Assembly (NCBI GenBank): GCA_026874595.1
Contig: CM049320.1
Location: 25,210,214 to 25,274,213, forward strand
Direction of reading: 5' to 3'
Source of the DNA: Sipunculus nudus
Lineage: Eukaryota; Annelida; Sipuncula; Golfingiida; Sipunculidae
Length of the DNA: 64,000 nucleotides
Shown: one piece after another, positions 1 through 11,058 of the stretch
How the letters are laid out: the number at the start of each line of letters is the position of its first letter
How positions within the stretch are numbered: position 1 is the first letter of the stretch
Program-made: the position numbers and the translations under genes
Notes under the pieces: generated by a model
The model's database searches: none
The model's input: only the letters and a program-made list of their open reading frames with translations
What the model was told of the DNA's origin: nothing

Positions 1-259
1 CCTTTACATTCACAGTGGGAGATCAAATTTGTAGAAGTAAACAATATTATGTGTGAACTTTGATTTTGCTTGTATATATACAAGAAATTAAAGATAAAAT
101 ATGCTGAAACATATATAATACCTTGGTAGATGATTACACTGTACACACAAACAGGAATGAATACATACCCTCCTGAAAGAAGCAAAATATGATAACTAAT
201 GCAACTTTGATCATTTACATACAATATACATATATGTTTATGACAATATACATATAATA
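1..259 (+). other. AT-rich intronic sequence upstream of the ICMT last exon
   Basis: This stretch has no reading frame, repeat or splice signal that I recognise. It lies 5' of the ICMT terminal exon and directly left of the TA-flanked transposon, so I infer that it is part of the last ICMT intron. The penultimate ICMT exon, which should encode the conserved RHPxYxGW segment, is not visible here and must lie left of the window. Confidence 0.4.
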
Positions 260-627
260 CCGTATTTATGTGTGTATAAGACGACCACGTGTACAAGACA
301 ACCCCCAATGTTTAGCCTCAAATTTTGGTTCAAATTATTTTTCAGCATCTTAAGTTGGAGCTGCCAGGTGCTGAAGATCACTTTGTTAGCATTATGATCA
401 CTCTAACACTGATGATTGAAATTTTTTATTCTTAAAATGGTCAGTGGTACATTTTTTTTTTTTGCGCTACAAGTGAAAACAGGAAAGTAATATAGAAAGG
501 TATGGAGCAGACCAAAACGGAAATAATTAAACATATCAAAGAATGAGTATTATGCAACAATTCAAATTAATATCATAAGAGACATCAAAGGGTCAATTTT
601 AGGGCCCAAATTTGGGTAATAAATTAT

Positions 628-732
628 TGTGCAAGCCAGCTGACAGCGTCCGCATTCACTGGACTCGTGAACATTTTATGCGGTAAATACGGCACCATAT
701 GAAAAAATCATCCTTGTATTAATATGCATATA
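628..732 (+). repeat. 105-bp direct repeat, copy 1, inside the transposon
   Basis: It starts TGTGCAAGCCAGCTGACAGC. The same sequence occurs at 1500-1604 with one obvious difference (TATGCGG here, TACGCGG there). The flanks of the two copies do not match beyond the shared block. Confidence 0.9.
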
Positions 733-1499
733 ACATGTCAAGAGAATGTGCATTACAGGGCATTGAAACCTTCCTCTTTAAAAAAGATCAATTTATTTTT
801 AAAAAAAATGTCAGTCTTCTGCATAATTTGAGGGAGATCACCCCAAACAACCACTGCATTTCAGCGTCCACATTTATAAGTGGCTTAAGGTAGACAAGTG
901 ACAGCGCACGAAACCAAGGCTTCCATGATGCTCTACTTAACTAGGCTTCCTCATTTATTATTCCGTGTTTATTTTTAACTATCAAAAATTACATTTTCTG
1001 GCCTGTCCACAACCATGTCACAGTCACAAAATGTTTCATGTTTGCTTAAACGACGTCGGTCAGGTTCGAATTTATTCCGTTGTACCAGTGAGGAAGGAAA
1101 AAGTAATTAGGTAATGACCCAGTAGGACTTTCGTGAACTAGGTTATTTTATGACATTTAACTGTTGCAAGTCTAATGCTACATTGTAGAAACTAGGGTTT
1201 CCATTCGGGTACTATTTAAAAGACCATTTCCTAAGAGGATATAAGAACCAAATCCGGGGTTTTGTTATAAAATTGTGAGGAAATTTGTCATATTTATATC
1301 CCGCGGAAACTCGGTCCCTTTCTTGAACTCAGTTGACCCGTTATAATACATTCATTTCTTGGCGTAGTCCAATAATACAAGCTTGACAAACATTGAATTT
1401 CGCGTCACCTGAGGAAAGGCCGCTTCTTATTTATAATTATAACGCGCTACTGGTTGTCTTGTAATCGAAGTGCCATGTGAGAGTCTCCGTGTATGTCAG

Positions 1500-1604
1500 T
1501 GTGCAAGCCAGCTGACAGCGTCCGCATTCACTGGACTCGTGAACATTTTACGCGGTAAATACGGCACCATATGAAAAAATCATCCTTGTATTAATATGCA
1601 TATT
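1500..1604 (+). repeat. 105-bp direct repeat, copy 2, inside the transposon
   Basis: Same orientation as the copy at 628-732, offset 872 bp, about 99% identical by eye. The intervening sequence is unrelated to the repeat. It contains GCGGTAAATACGGCACC, which resembles the element's own terminal sequence. Confidence 0.9.
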
Positions 1605-2436
1605 ACGTGCTACTGGATGGCATTAGCAAGTTCCCAGCATCCCTTGCGCGAGCGCTTTACTCTCGGATCTTGAGTACATGGGTCAGCCCCGCAAGCTGAT
1701 AGCGGCATCGACAATTATATCACTGCGTACCTGTTTAAAGTGATTTGCCAAGAAATTTTTGGCAAAATATACTTTAAAACTTATATATTTTAAGGATTGG
1801 GAATTCCGTTTCGGTATGTCAGTTCCGCGATTCGGTCCGCTATCGCGGGAAATCACTGGCTCTACTGTCATAAGGGCTTTCATATATTGATTCCGTTAAG
1901 ATTCCTGTGTCAATGCGGTAAGGGCAAACCTTTTCTTATCAATTATTTAACTATGTGCGCATGTAAATCTGATGTATAAACAATAAATTTAAATAAAAAC
2001 AAAACACTGTAATGTTCTTTTTTGAGTGTACATTACCACCATACGGACATGATCACCGATATTGATGCTGTCCAGTTCGACCAACGTAATAATGCTGATT
2101 GCCGTAAATTATCCTCGGCGGCCCTGAGGACACCGAAAAACTTGTACCCTTGTATAAGACGGCCCCCCTTCTTTGCCAAATATTTTTAGGATAAAATTTG
2201 TCGTCCTGTACACGCATAAATACGGTATATATATAATATATGCTGTTTTGGCCACCTGCATAACTGTTTTGCTGTTCATATTTAGAATAAAAAAGTCAAA
2301 ACTTTTACATCTTATAACTTGTTGAAATTAATTGTCTCTTTAGATTTGCCAAATGAATATGATTTGTCAGTACTGGATCCAACATATTTATGCATTATAA
2401 GTAGAGAAAACATGTTTATTTGCAATGTTGTTTATC

Positions 2437-2446
2437 TTTTTTTCAG
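2437..2446 (+). promoter_or_regulatory. ICMT: 3' splice site of the ICMT last exon
   Basis: A polypyrimidine run ending in CAG lies immediately before the conserved ICMT residues LMLCNP. The exon opens in phase 0. This boundary fixes the coding start; an in-frame TTG further left is intronic. Confidence 0.8.
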
Positions 2447-2629
2447 CTGATGTTGTGCAACCCACTGTGTTTCCTAGGGTATACAGTAGTGTCCTGGAAA
2501 TTTTTCAATGAGAGGATATTTGATGAGGAAATTGCTCTGCTGAATTTCTTTGGAGAAAGTTACTTGGACTACCAAAAGAGAGTAGGAACAGGTCTACCAT
2601 TTATAAAAGGCTACAGAGCCTCATTGTGA
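2447..2629 (+). CDS. ICMT: Terminal coding exon of protein-S-isoprenylcysteine O-methyltransferase
   Basis: ICMT is an endoplasmic-reticulum multipass membrane enzyme. It methylates the carboxyl group of the C-terminal farnesyl- or geranylgeranyl-cysteine of CAAX proteins (Ras, Rho, lamins), using S-adenosylmethionine. The exon encodes 60 residues and a TGA stop. It begins LMLCNPLCF, continues with DEEIALLNFFGESYLDY and ends KRVGTGLPFIKGYRASL. The E-E-x5-FFG-x2-Y-x2-Y block and the tail VxTGLPFIKG match the C-terminus of animal ICMT almost residue for residue, as I recall the human protein. A pyrimidine-rich acceptor ending TTTTTTTCAG precedes the exon at 2446, in phase 0 with the reading frame. 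The stop position agrees with the family's C-terminus. Upstream exons, including the RHPxYxG motif, are outside the window. This is the only confident host gene here. Confidence 0.93.
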   Translation: MMLCNPLCFLGYTVVSWKFFNERIFDEEIALLNFFGESYLDYQKRVGTGLPFIKGYRASL

Positions 2630-2775
2630 TATTAGGGTACTATGTGATCCAGGATAAGCCAATGGAAATTTAGAGGTCAGAGTTCAGCTGGTGCAGAAAA
2701 ATCAAGGTTTACAATATTCAAATGTGACCTTTTTTTCTCAATTTAAAATCAATAAAATTTATGCACATTTTGTAC
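2630..2775 (+). other. ICMT: ICMT 3' untranslated region with poly(A) signal
   Basis: A canonical AATAAA lies at 2751-2756, about 120 bp after the stop. A T/G-rich stretch (TTTTGTACTAGCTGTT) follows within 30 bp, as expected for the downstream cleavage element. The 3' end near 2775 is inferred; a longer alternative UTR cannot be excluded. Confidence 0.6.
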
Positions 2776-4769
2776 TAGCTGTTACTCAATAATTTAGGAT
2801 TTAAAGTTATACTTAGTTTATAATGCTATATCATAAATCTAACTAGTTTACTAAAATGTATATATACAAGATGTGTTTGTGTCAGAGAGTGTTTGTGTGT
2901 TAATGAAGTGCTAAATAATAACCAATCAGATAGTTTAACTAATGGATTCCATTATTATTATATCTGTAAACATTATACCATGTCAGTCGAGTGTGACAGA
3001 TTGTAAGAAGTGCAAGTAGGGCTTTTAATCTTATGCTTTTGCAATAATAGATGTGAATAATAAACAGATGTGATAAAAAAAAATCTATTACTATTTTCTG
3101 TAAATACAGTAGAGCGTCATTTATCGGAACACCATTTATCCTGAAAAACTGTTCTTCCAAAATTGTAAACTGAGAACCAATATTTTGACCATTTATGCAA
3201 AATTTGAACAATGAAAAAATTATTGAACAATGAATTTAGAATGATGAAAAAAAATAACAAAAATGCTGTTGCTAAAGTTTATTTTCAACTAGCTTTATTA
3301 ATTTATGTCTGTCAATATCATGTAAACCCTGGTGTTTGGCGGCAGGTAAGCAATCATCGTGATTGTGTGGAATCGTTTATCTGAACACAAACCTAACCTA
3401 TTTACGTTTGCTACTAAAATGCGAAGGTCTAAAAATATTAAGACTAATTAAATGGAAATATTAGTAGCCAAGTGGAAGCCTGCAATAGGCGATGACTGAA
3501 TGAACCATGTTGGTTTTATAAAAAAAATCTGGTAAAGACCACTAAATATTTGCTGTCACTGGAAAAGACCTGAGATCAGTGAGGTGGTGATGTGTGGCAC
3601 TGACCATCCCATAACCTGTGGAGTTTACCAGTCCATGAAATAGTTGTCAACAGAGCCGTTATTTAGTAATTTAATTTGCTGTGAGGTGGAAGTACCTGTT
3701 CTTAGAGTTGTTACACAGCAAGAGTAAGTTTGATGACTGTGATAGTGAGAGAAATTATGTTTTAACCATTGCATCGACTGGGCTAATCTAGCAGACTCCA
3801 TGTCCCCTGAGCTTTTCAGAATAACGACGCTCAACTGTCTCACAAACACAGTGGAAGGATGGTGCATGCCTGTGTTTATATACGTACACACACTATACCC
3901 TGATAGAAAGTGACAGACAGCTAGCAGGTTAGGTAGATAGATGGATCATGCAAGAGATTAACTGATATACAGTGGCTGCTTTCCAAATTAATGTGAATTT
4001 GAAGAATTAGTGATTTTATGAAAAGTACATTTTGAAAGAAAAAAAATAAAGATTTTGTAACATGTTGAATACAGCTAGTTAGTTAATTCCTGAAATTGTT
4101 CCAAGAATTAGCAATGTACATATTTGTGTGTGTTCGTGTGTGATATCAATGTGGTTCCTACAGCCAACTTTGTAATAAACTATTATTCATATTGATTTGC
4201 AGAAATATAATTGACGAAAATCAGATGTTTACATGCATGAAAGCCTTACAGTGTCAGAATGACATGAACATGTGAAATAGCCATCTCTGTGTGAGTTAAG
4301 GCCCTTGGTAACTCAAAATTTTACTACTTCACATCAAATGCTGTAGACACACAACTTGAGATGTCATCAGGTCTGGTTGGTCTGGCATACTTTAACTTCT
4401 TTGAATGCTGCAGCAGTTTCATACATATGTATTTTAAGTTTATCTTTACCTACATCAGCATAGAATATATAAAGAACATTTGAATATGAATATATGAAAT
4501 GATCTTCAAATAACAGTAAATAAACTTCTGGGCACATGTCTGTTGAAGTTGCAACTTTTTAGGTCTAATGGATTCTGTGGAAACGGCTGAGTCACCTATT
4601 TCATATCTTTCTGCATCAGTAAATTTCAGAATTTTCCCATAGAAATGTCAGAAACCAGAGTTTGTAAGCCAAATTTTATCCAATTATTCTGTACCTCTAA
4701 CAGATAGGAGTGAATTGACATTGAACATCTGGAAAAAAAACACACTTTTTCAGCTCTTTTAACTTGAAA
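2776..4769. other. Intergenic sequence without a recognisable gene
   Basis: This is AT-rich unique-looking sequence. The only structure I see is at 3107-3145, where ACAGTAGAGCGTCATTTATC followed by a second TTTATCC motif resembles the ends of pogo/Tigger transposons. A related GGAATCGTTTATCTGAAC at about 3370 lies in the same rather than inverted orientation, so a bounded element cannot be defined. Confidence 0.4.
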
Positions 4770-5275
4770 AATTTGTATTCACCTACCTATACTGTAGATT
4801 TTAATAATTTCTGGCTTAATCTGCATATGTATTAATGAACTGTAGGTAATTCCTGTTAAGAAAAGTTCTTATAATGCCTCTGTAACGGATGTATGAGCTT
4901 GTTTATATACAAGTTGTTTGTAAACACAGCACATTTGCCAATGTTGACAAACAGAAAAAAACGTGTAACCTAAGATGGTTGGTTGCATATATTCAGACCT
5001 TGAAAGGTGACTAGTTACAAAAGGCCCTTTGTGAAACTTTGATTCCTGTGATTGCCACCAGACGTCCTTGTTAAATGTGTTTGGATTATTTTGGCTGCCC
5101 CCCACATGTTATAAACATTTGGATGTGAACAAAACAATCTGTGTGTGTGTGGTTCTGTCTTATTTTCATTAAAGGTTCAGGGGATTATCTTAATTAGTTA
5201 ATATAGGTTGGTTATCTGAATAGGCTCCTTTAATTTTATTTATTTTTCTCAGTGGTAAAAGGAGTGGCTGGTAAA
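4770..5275 (+). repeat. Unnamed ~0.5-kb interspersed repeat, copy A
   Basis: Related copies lie at 14505-14985 and 62405-62935, all in the same orientation. Shared landmarks in order are: a TTTCTGGCTT/TATGTATTAATGA block, a GTTAAGAAAAGTTCTTATAA-like block, GATGTATGAGCTTGTTTAT, TGTTTGTAAACACAGCA, AATGTTGACAAACAG, GTGTAACCTAAGATGGTTGG, TTGCATATAT, then ATGTGTTTGGATTATTTT and a CCCCC stretch before TATAAACA. Copies A and C also share a CCTTTAAT block near the right end. No coding potential, tRNA-like head or terminal inverted repeat is visible, so the class is unknown. Confidence 0.75.
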
Positions 5276-5411
5276 CTGAAAAGCAGTACACGAAACATTC
5301 ATTTACATTATGTAGTGTACCAGTACAACACCTTGATTAAATGTTTACCTTGAGACGGAAGTAATTGTTTGAGTTAACATGTGACTGATTATAACATTTT
5401 TCATCCAATTT

Positions 5412-7803
5412 TAGCTCAGCTGACTTTCAGTCATGCTGGGCTATAGCCATGGGTCTTTGTCCGTCGTCCTTCCGTCTGTCCATCCGGCCGGCCGCCTGGC
5501 CGGCCGTCCGGCCAGCCGGCCGTCCGTTAGCAGGGCACAAATCGTAGCCGTAGGGGCTAGGGCCATGAACCCTATGCAGTCTTAGAGGTTATAAAAAGAT
5601 CTCCTTTCAAACCTGAAATTAGGTCACTGCGACCTATATTCTCGAAGTTATGGGGTGTGTTTGCACCCCCCAGAAATAACTCTTTGAGACAAAATTTTCA
5701 TCCCAAACCTTCCATCTTCAACATACAGCTCACCTACCAACAGGGGAAGAACCATAATTTTTTTTTTTCAAAAGGTCAAAGGTCAAGGTCACAGGAGCCT
5801 CTTCTTTGAAAAGCCTGTGGATGCATTTTAAGCTAACCCTTTCATCCCAATTCTTTGATTTTTCACATATAGCTCACCTACTAAGTTGGAGAAGAATCCT
5901 ATAGATTTTGAGGTCACAAGGTCAAAGGTCAGGGTCACAGGATCCACTTCTTTGAAAAGGTTGTGGACACATTTCAATCTAGACTTTTCATTCCAAACCT
6001 TCCAGCACTGATATCGCTTCTCTGCCAACAGGGGAAAGGACCTGTTGATTTTGAGGTCAAAGGTCAAGTTCCATATATGGCTTACTTACCAATAAGGGAA
6101 GAAGCCTATTGATGTTGAGGTCAAAAAGTCAAAGGTCAAGGTCACAATATTTAATTGTTCTAAATGCTTGTGAGCATATTTCAAGTGTAACTGTTCAACC
6201 CAAACCTTCAGTCTTTCACATATGCCACATCTATGCATCACTCAGTTTGACTCAAACTTCATATTTATGGGTCTTTTTGCTTGAATAAATAACTTATTGA
6301 TTTTGGGGTCAGCTGGTCAGCAGGTTAAAGGTTGCAGGTCAGAGTTATTCACCCATTGGTTGCCAAGTAATTACACCAGATTTAAGTGGTTAGTAGTTAC
6401 CCATCATTTAGAAAGAATCCAGTTGATATATGGGCAAAAGGCCAAGGTCATAGGTCAGGGATGTTCACAATTACTTATTTTATAGACCATCTCTATTTTT
6501 CTTGTATATATAACCATCCCACTCCAGCTGGTACATCTCCCTGTGTGGCTGTAATTGTGAGTGACACTGGTGACATATGACTCCCTTTTGTATCAGCCTA
6601 TTAAGTGATAAGGCTCAGTGATAAGTACCTCGTTACTTCATAACAAAAACACTGTTGTCAGAATGCTTCAGCCAGGCATTAAGACTATGAGAGTATAGTA
6701 TTAAGGTTTAGCTACTGATTTATAAGATGATGGGAACCTTTTGCAGTTTATTTTATGGAATCCTAGCAATAAACTTAGTTTCCTAGATATCTGAATATTT
6801 TAATAAATATCACCACATATAAAAGCAAGTGTTTGTTCTCATAATATGTGGATGTGTACCTTGATTTAGGATGGCTTTTTGTTTCATTTCAAGACTCTTA
6901 GTCATGCTTTCTGCATTTCTTTTCTTTCAGGTTTGGCAGTTTACCTTCCCTGCTGACCCCATTGAAAAGCAGAGTGATAATAAAAAATATTGGACTTACA
7001 CTTTTTACAATTGCATATCTATAAATCTGATATGAGGGCCTGGACATGCCTTTTGAATTATTTTGGGCATTCATTACTGGATAATTTGCCCCAAGTTTCG
7101 TCTCTTATTGGAGAATGTGGGATATCAAATGTCATACTTGTCAGAAATCCATTATGTCTGCCAGTTAGCCACCTTAGAAATTCTTTCTTTAGTGCAGTTT
7201 CAGTAATTTTTCTTTAATGTTTGGTCCGATTTAGAGAATGTTTGTTGTCTGATTTCAGACTTGTCAAAAGTCCAATATGGCCACCAGGCAACCATCTTTT
7301 AATTCCTTTTTATCATATTATCTCAAGAACAGTTAAAGTGAATGCAGTTGGATGTATATTTATGTAATCTTGTAAAGGATTGGGTCAAATATTTCTGAAT
7401 AAATATTACCATCATTTATAAAAGTGCAGTACAGTTGGCTTGTATTGAATAAAGATTCATACAGAAGCACCTGTTTCTCAATAATTCTTGCATGTATTTC
7501 CTTGATTTTTGCTATAAATTTTGATCTTATATTTGCCCTTTGTGGTGTTCCTTTGAGACTGACAGGTTTCAAGCAAGCTGTTGGAATAGTTCCTGATAGC
7601 TTAACAATCATGCATTTTCCTCAGACCATCAATTCACTGTGTTTTAACCAGACATAGGTGATATATATTTCTGTTGTCATAGAAAATTTTCAACAAATTG
7701 GCAAATTGGTTCTTCAAAATTTGACTGGAAGTTGTGAATCTCAGTCCATGATGTCACAAGTCATGCTTGGCAGCTGAGCATCATGACCCATGGGTCACTT
7801 GTT
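5412..7803 (+). repeat. 2.4-kb bivalve-type dispersed repeat with tandem AGGTCA-rich core
   Basis: The left end reads TTAGCTCAGCTGACTTTCAG, runs into GTCCGTCGTCCTTCCGTCTG, and then a very GC-rich CCGGCCGGCC stretch. The right end reads CAGCTGAGCATCATGACCCA then TGGGTCACTTGTTT. I recognise this architecture (TAGCTCA-type start, CCGTCCGTC head, CCATGGG..CTTGTTT end) from repeats in bivalve genomes. Between lie tandem units of about 145 bp at 5690-6465, each carrying GAGGTCAAAGGTCAAGGTCA-like text and an ACCAACAGGGGAAGAA segment. A second array of about 140 bp at 7040-7300 has TGGCCACCAGGCAACCATCT-like text. No transposase or other protein is evident; the mobilisation mechanism is unknown. Confidence 0.7.
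5690..6465 (+). repeat. ~145-bp tandem array with nuclear-receptor-like half-sites
   Basis: The landmark TTCATCCCAAACCTTCCATC recurs, with decay, at about 5696, 5842, 5987 and 6187, giving spacings near 145 bp. Each unit also holds AGGTCAAAGGTCAAGGTCA or a variant. This is a direct repeat of AGGTCA spaced by one base (DR1) followed by a further half-site. Later units are shortened. Confidence 0.75.
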
Positions 7804-8330
7804 TATCATTTTATGGATGCAAAGTATAAATGTTTGAATACATGTACAATGTGTAATCATAACTGTCACATCCAAAAATATCAAGTACAAAGGTGCAAAT
7901 AATCAGAAAAACAATATTACTTTATTATAATTCATTGTTTTACAAGAAGTTTAAATTTGTGTTGATATTTTAAATTTGTTCTTTTAGTATGATAGTAAGA
8001 ACTATCTTGAAACCAGTGATTATGCACCTGAGTCAGTCATAGGTGGGATTGTTTAATATTTTCCAAGTTGGAGATGAGATTTTTATGATCAATATAATCT
8101 AAATAGGTGAGATCTCATTGTACTATACATATCATTTATGTTATGGGATGATCAAAGATTTATCAGAAACCACAACGTGTAATTGTATTTAAGGATTCTG
8201 GGGAACCAAAGAAATAATATTCCATTCACCCCCACCCCACCCCCTTTCTTGCATGTGCACATAAGAATTAGCTTATGCTAATTAATTGTTCATACAGTGA
8301 AGAACAATATGTTAGCATAACAAGGTGTTA

Positions 8331-8690
8331 TTGTCCCCCCATTCCACAGAAAGCGGAGGACATTAATTTTGGTTTGTCTGTCTGTCTGTCAGGTTTTCAT
8401 TTCCATGCATTAACTTTCCTAAATAGTAACAGATTTCATTCAAATTTTGCTCACTGATTCCTCTCGTGCATACCTTCATTGGGAATGGTTTTGGAGTTTC
8501 TGTCTGAAAATTTAATATCACCAGCTCCAAAACAAACAAAATATTTCTCCTTTTGTTCCCAATTCACAACAAAACTTATGACATGTGGAGACATCTTCAG
8601 GGGAAAATAAAAACTATAAAGTATTCAGAAGGTAAGCAGGGGACAACAAGAGGCAGAATCGGGGGGACATCAATTCCATGAATTTGCTTT
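8331..8690 (+). repeat. CCGTCC-type dispersed repeat, copy 1
   Basis: It begins near TTGTCCCCCCATTCCACAGA and then AAGCGGAGGACATTAATTTT. It continues TGTCTGTCTGTCAGGTTTTC, then AACTTTCCTAAATAGTAACA, TTTCATTCAAATTTTGCTCA, CATGTGGAGACATCTTCAGG, and ends near TTCCATGAATTTGCTT. The element at 9876-10170 follows the same order of blocks in the same orientation. No open reading frame. Confidence 0.75.
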
Positions 8691-9875
8691 TGTAACGCCT
8701 TCATATTTGGGAGGCTAATATTTGATGATTGCCATTGTTTCGCAAGAGTTCCATTTTGGAGTCTCATTATGTAATATTCTACTCATAGTATATTCATGAA
8801 CATGTTTATATATTATGAACTTTTTTCTTTCGACTTTCATGCATAATGTATGAAAACTTTCTGCCAAAATCAGATGATGTATTATGGTAGGCTATAATTA
8901 TCAACAACAGCAAAGGGTACTTGTTTTATCATGTGTGTTCTATATTTATGACATCTAATATTTCCAGTATCACATAATTAACAACATATGTACAGGTTTA
9001 TTTATATCTGTATATAGTAACACAGCAGCCAGTCATATTGAAGAATTTATCAGTCTCATTGAAATTTGAAATCAGGCATATTTGCTCAGGCCTGCCAAAT
9101 AAGTTTTTTTTCAAAAGAGTCACATTCTTAAGGATTATGCCGCTAATTACCCATTTTCACTCTTTTTAAGTAGCAATTTTTTTTTCTTCAATTTTTTTAT
9201 TGAGAGAATTCCAATATACACTTCTTCTTTTCTGATATAACAGTCCTGTAAGAACAGGAATGGGGAACTTTTGTCTGTGCAAATGTCCACCATATGTCAC
9301 AACAAGTTGAAAATACCCTTATCTTCATGCAATGGGGTGTGCACTGTTTATATTTTTGATTTTGGGAGTAATATATATATATACATGCTTAGTATGCAAG
9401 GCACATCTTTATCCAGTCTGTGATAAAAAAACGGGTTATTGCCTCTAAGTTTACTCTTTTTTAATCTTTATTTCAAAAAGGTTTTTTCCAAGAGCTCTTT
9501 CCCTTTTTTCTGTTATTTACCTTTGGCAAGCCTGGTTCAGATGTAAGTCAAGTTCCAAATAAGCGGTGAAGTAATGAGGCTTATAAAGTGAGGGAATTCA
9601 AACCATGTGCTGGGGTTTGTGTATTGTGTTAAACTGCTTTCATTCTTGACATAGATGTATAATCCAGATGTAAACATTGGAACACACTCCTGGTAATTTC
9701 TGATGTTTTCACAATGATTAATAAATTCTTATCTGGTTATATCCAAGATTTTATCATACCTGACATATAACCACATGCATGATGTTATTATACCACTGTG
9801 AACCACAGTGTCTGATTTCTAAAATAGGATTAATGGAATACCAGTCTGTCAAAACTCTTTATCTCTGAATTGTTC
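8691..9875. other. Intergenic sequence, nothing recognised
   Basis: AT-rich sequence between the two CCGTCC-type repeats. Apart from a short TA run near 9371 I see no gene, repeat or regulatory feature that I can support. Confidence 0.4.
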
Positions 9876-10170
9876 CCCGCTTCAGTGGAAGGGTTTGTTG
9901 ACATTGATTAAGGTCTGTCTGTCCGTCCTTCAGGTTTTCGTATCTTGTAATAACTTTCCTAAATATTATCAAATTTCATTCAAATTTGGGTCAGTGATTG
10001 CTCTCATGCATACCTCGTCCCAATTCACAACAAAAATTATGACATGTGGAGACATCTTCAGGGGACAATGAAAACTAAGACATATTCAGAAGGCAAGCAC
10101 AAAGATCACAGGAAGCTAAAAAACAATAGGCGGAAGTTGAGGCATAAATTCCACAAATTTGCTTGTTAGT
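9876..10170 (+). repeat. CCGTCC-type dispersed repeat, copy 2
   Basis: It matches the copy at 8331-8690 block by block: TTGTTCCCCGCTTCAGTGGA, GTCTGTCCGTCCTTCAGGTT, AACTTTCCTAAATATTATCA, ATGACATGTGGAGACATCTT, CACAAATTTGCTTG. It lacks about 70 bp present in the middle of copy 1 (roughly 8480-8560), so one of the two has an internal indel. Confidence 0.75.
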
Positions 10171-10639
10171 TTCAGAATATATGGTTAATTGAATTAATCT
10201 CCAAGATTAAAAAAAAATATTGTGGTTACCCCGCCTGCACACTCCCCACACAGTTTTATATCTTCTTCATTTTAACTGCTGCTTTGTGTAGCAAGGTTAC
10301 CTGGGTTACACCAGCAGAAATGGCAAAGGCAAAGAACTGTAATAAGACCAATGAGACTTTAGTGTCACATTGTGCATCCAACTCCAAGTACAAACCGGAG
10401 ACATTATGCAGTCATTGGTTTGAGGGTGACCAGGGAGATTTTGGTCAGGTGTAGGTGTTGTATATTAATAGTACAACAGTATCATCCTGGAATCGCATTA
10501 TATTAATACTACAATATGCTTACTGCTGTTTTACAATAACTCATGCTAGCCAAAGTTTGTGCATCTGCAGATATCCATTCAGGTTTTTTTTTTAATGTGA
10601 AAGACCAGTAGCACCCACTTCCTCTCATTTTATATCCTT

Positions 10640-10770
10640 GTGTTAACCATGCTTGGTGAAAACTGCACCTTTGGGCCCTGGGTGTATATTTGCCCCCATT
10701 GTTGGGTCATACCATTGAGGAACCCCCGAAAGGTGCACTCGCATGTGATTGCAACTCGTCAACCAGACAG
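10640..10770 (-). repeat. Fragment of a SINE body
   Basis: The segment CCATTGTTGGGTCATACCAT...GAACCCCCGAAAGGTGCACTCG parallels CCATTGCTGGGTCATGACAC...AAACCCCTGATAGGCGCACTCG at 63101-63150, inside the tRNA-headed SINE at 63076-63330. The tRNA-like head is not visible here, so this would be a headless fragment. Orientation is taken from the better copy. Confidence 0.5.
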
Positions 10771-11029
10771 GTGGCGCCTCCTACCCCAACGTTTTCATAG
10801 TATAATCCCCTTTTCTCAAGAGTGATTCACCGTGTTAGCCTAAAAATGTGCATGTCCATAGATCTTGGATACGTATTTAAGACTGGTGGCGCCATGTGCA
10901 ATTGTTTTTGTGTGGCGTCCACCCGTACATTTGCTTTAGGTGAAAATTGCTTATATATCTCAGGCGTGGTTCAATGTATTGGTCTGAATGTTGGCATATA
11001 CATACATCTTGGAGAGAGAGATATGCGGA

Positions 11030-11058
11030 GGGGGGGGGGGGGGGGGGGGGCGGGGCGG
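11030..11058 (+). repeat. 21-base poly-G tract
   Basis: An uninterrupted run of 21 G at 11030-11050 is followed by CGGGGCGG. It can form a G-quadruplex. Length may vary between alleles and sequencing is error-prone here. Confidence 0.9.

Larger units (their letters stand above)
260..2225. mobile_element. TA-flanked terminal-inverted-repeat DNA transposon, probably non-autonomous
   Basis: The ends are inverted copies. The left begins CCGTATTTATGTGTGTATAA at 260, and the reverse complement of the right end begins CCGTATTTATGCGTGTACAG at 2225. The similarity runs about 24 bp and closes with GACGAC on both sides. A TA dinucleotide flanks each end (258-259 and 2226-2227), as expected for Tc1/mariner/pogo-type target duplication. 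Subterminal repeats of the GTGTATAAGAC type follow the left end. The longest internal reading frames are about 60 codons and show no DDE transposase, so this is likely a non-autonomous or decayed copy. It carries a nearly identical 105-bp direct repeat (628-732 and 1500-1604). It sits in the last ICMT intron. Superfamily assignment rests only on the TA duplication. Confidence 0.75.

Noticed and set aside
628-1604. Long-terminal-repeat-type element bounded by the 105-bp direct repeats
   Set aside because: Units start TG and could end CA, but there is no convincing primer-binding site, polypurine tract or target duplication.
4350-4390. Third hammerhead (TCATCAG on the plus strand)
   Set aside because: No GAAA core or pairing helices at the required distances.
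6928-7030. Strong acceptor (TTTTCTTTCAG) followed by a ~34-codon frame VWQFTFPADPIEKQSD
   Set aside because: It lies inside the 2.4-kb dispersed repeat and has no recognisable homology or partner exon.
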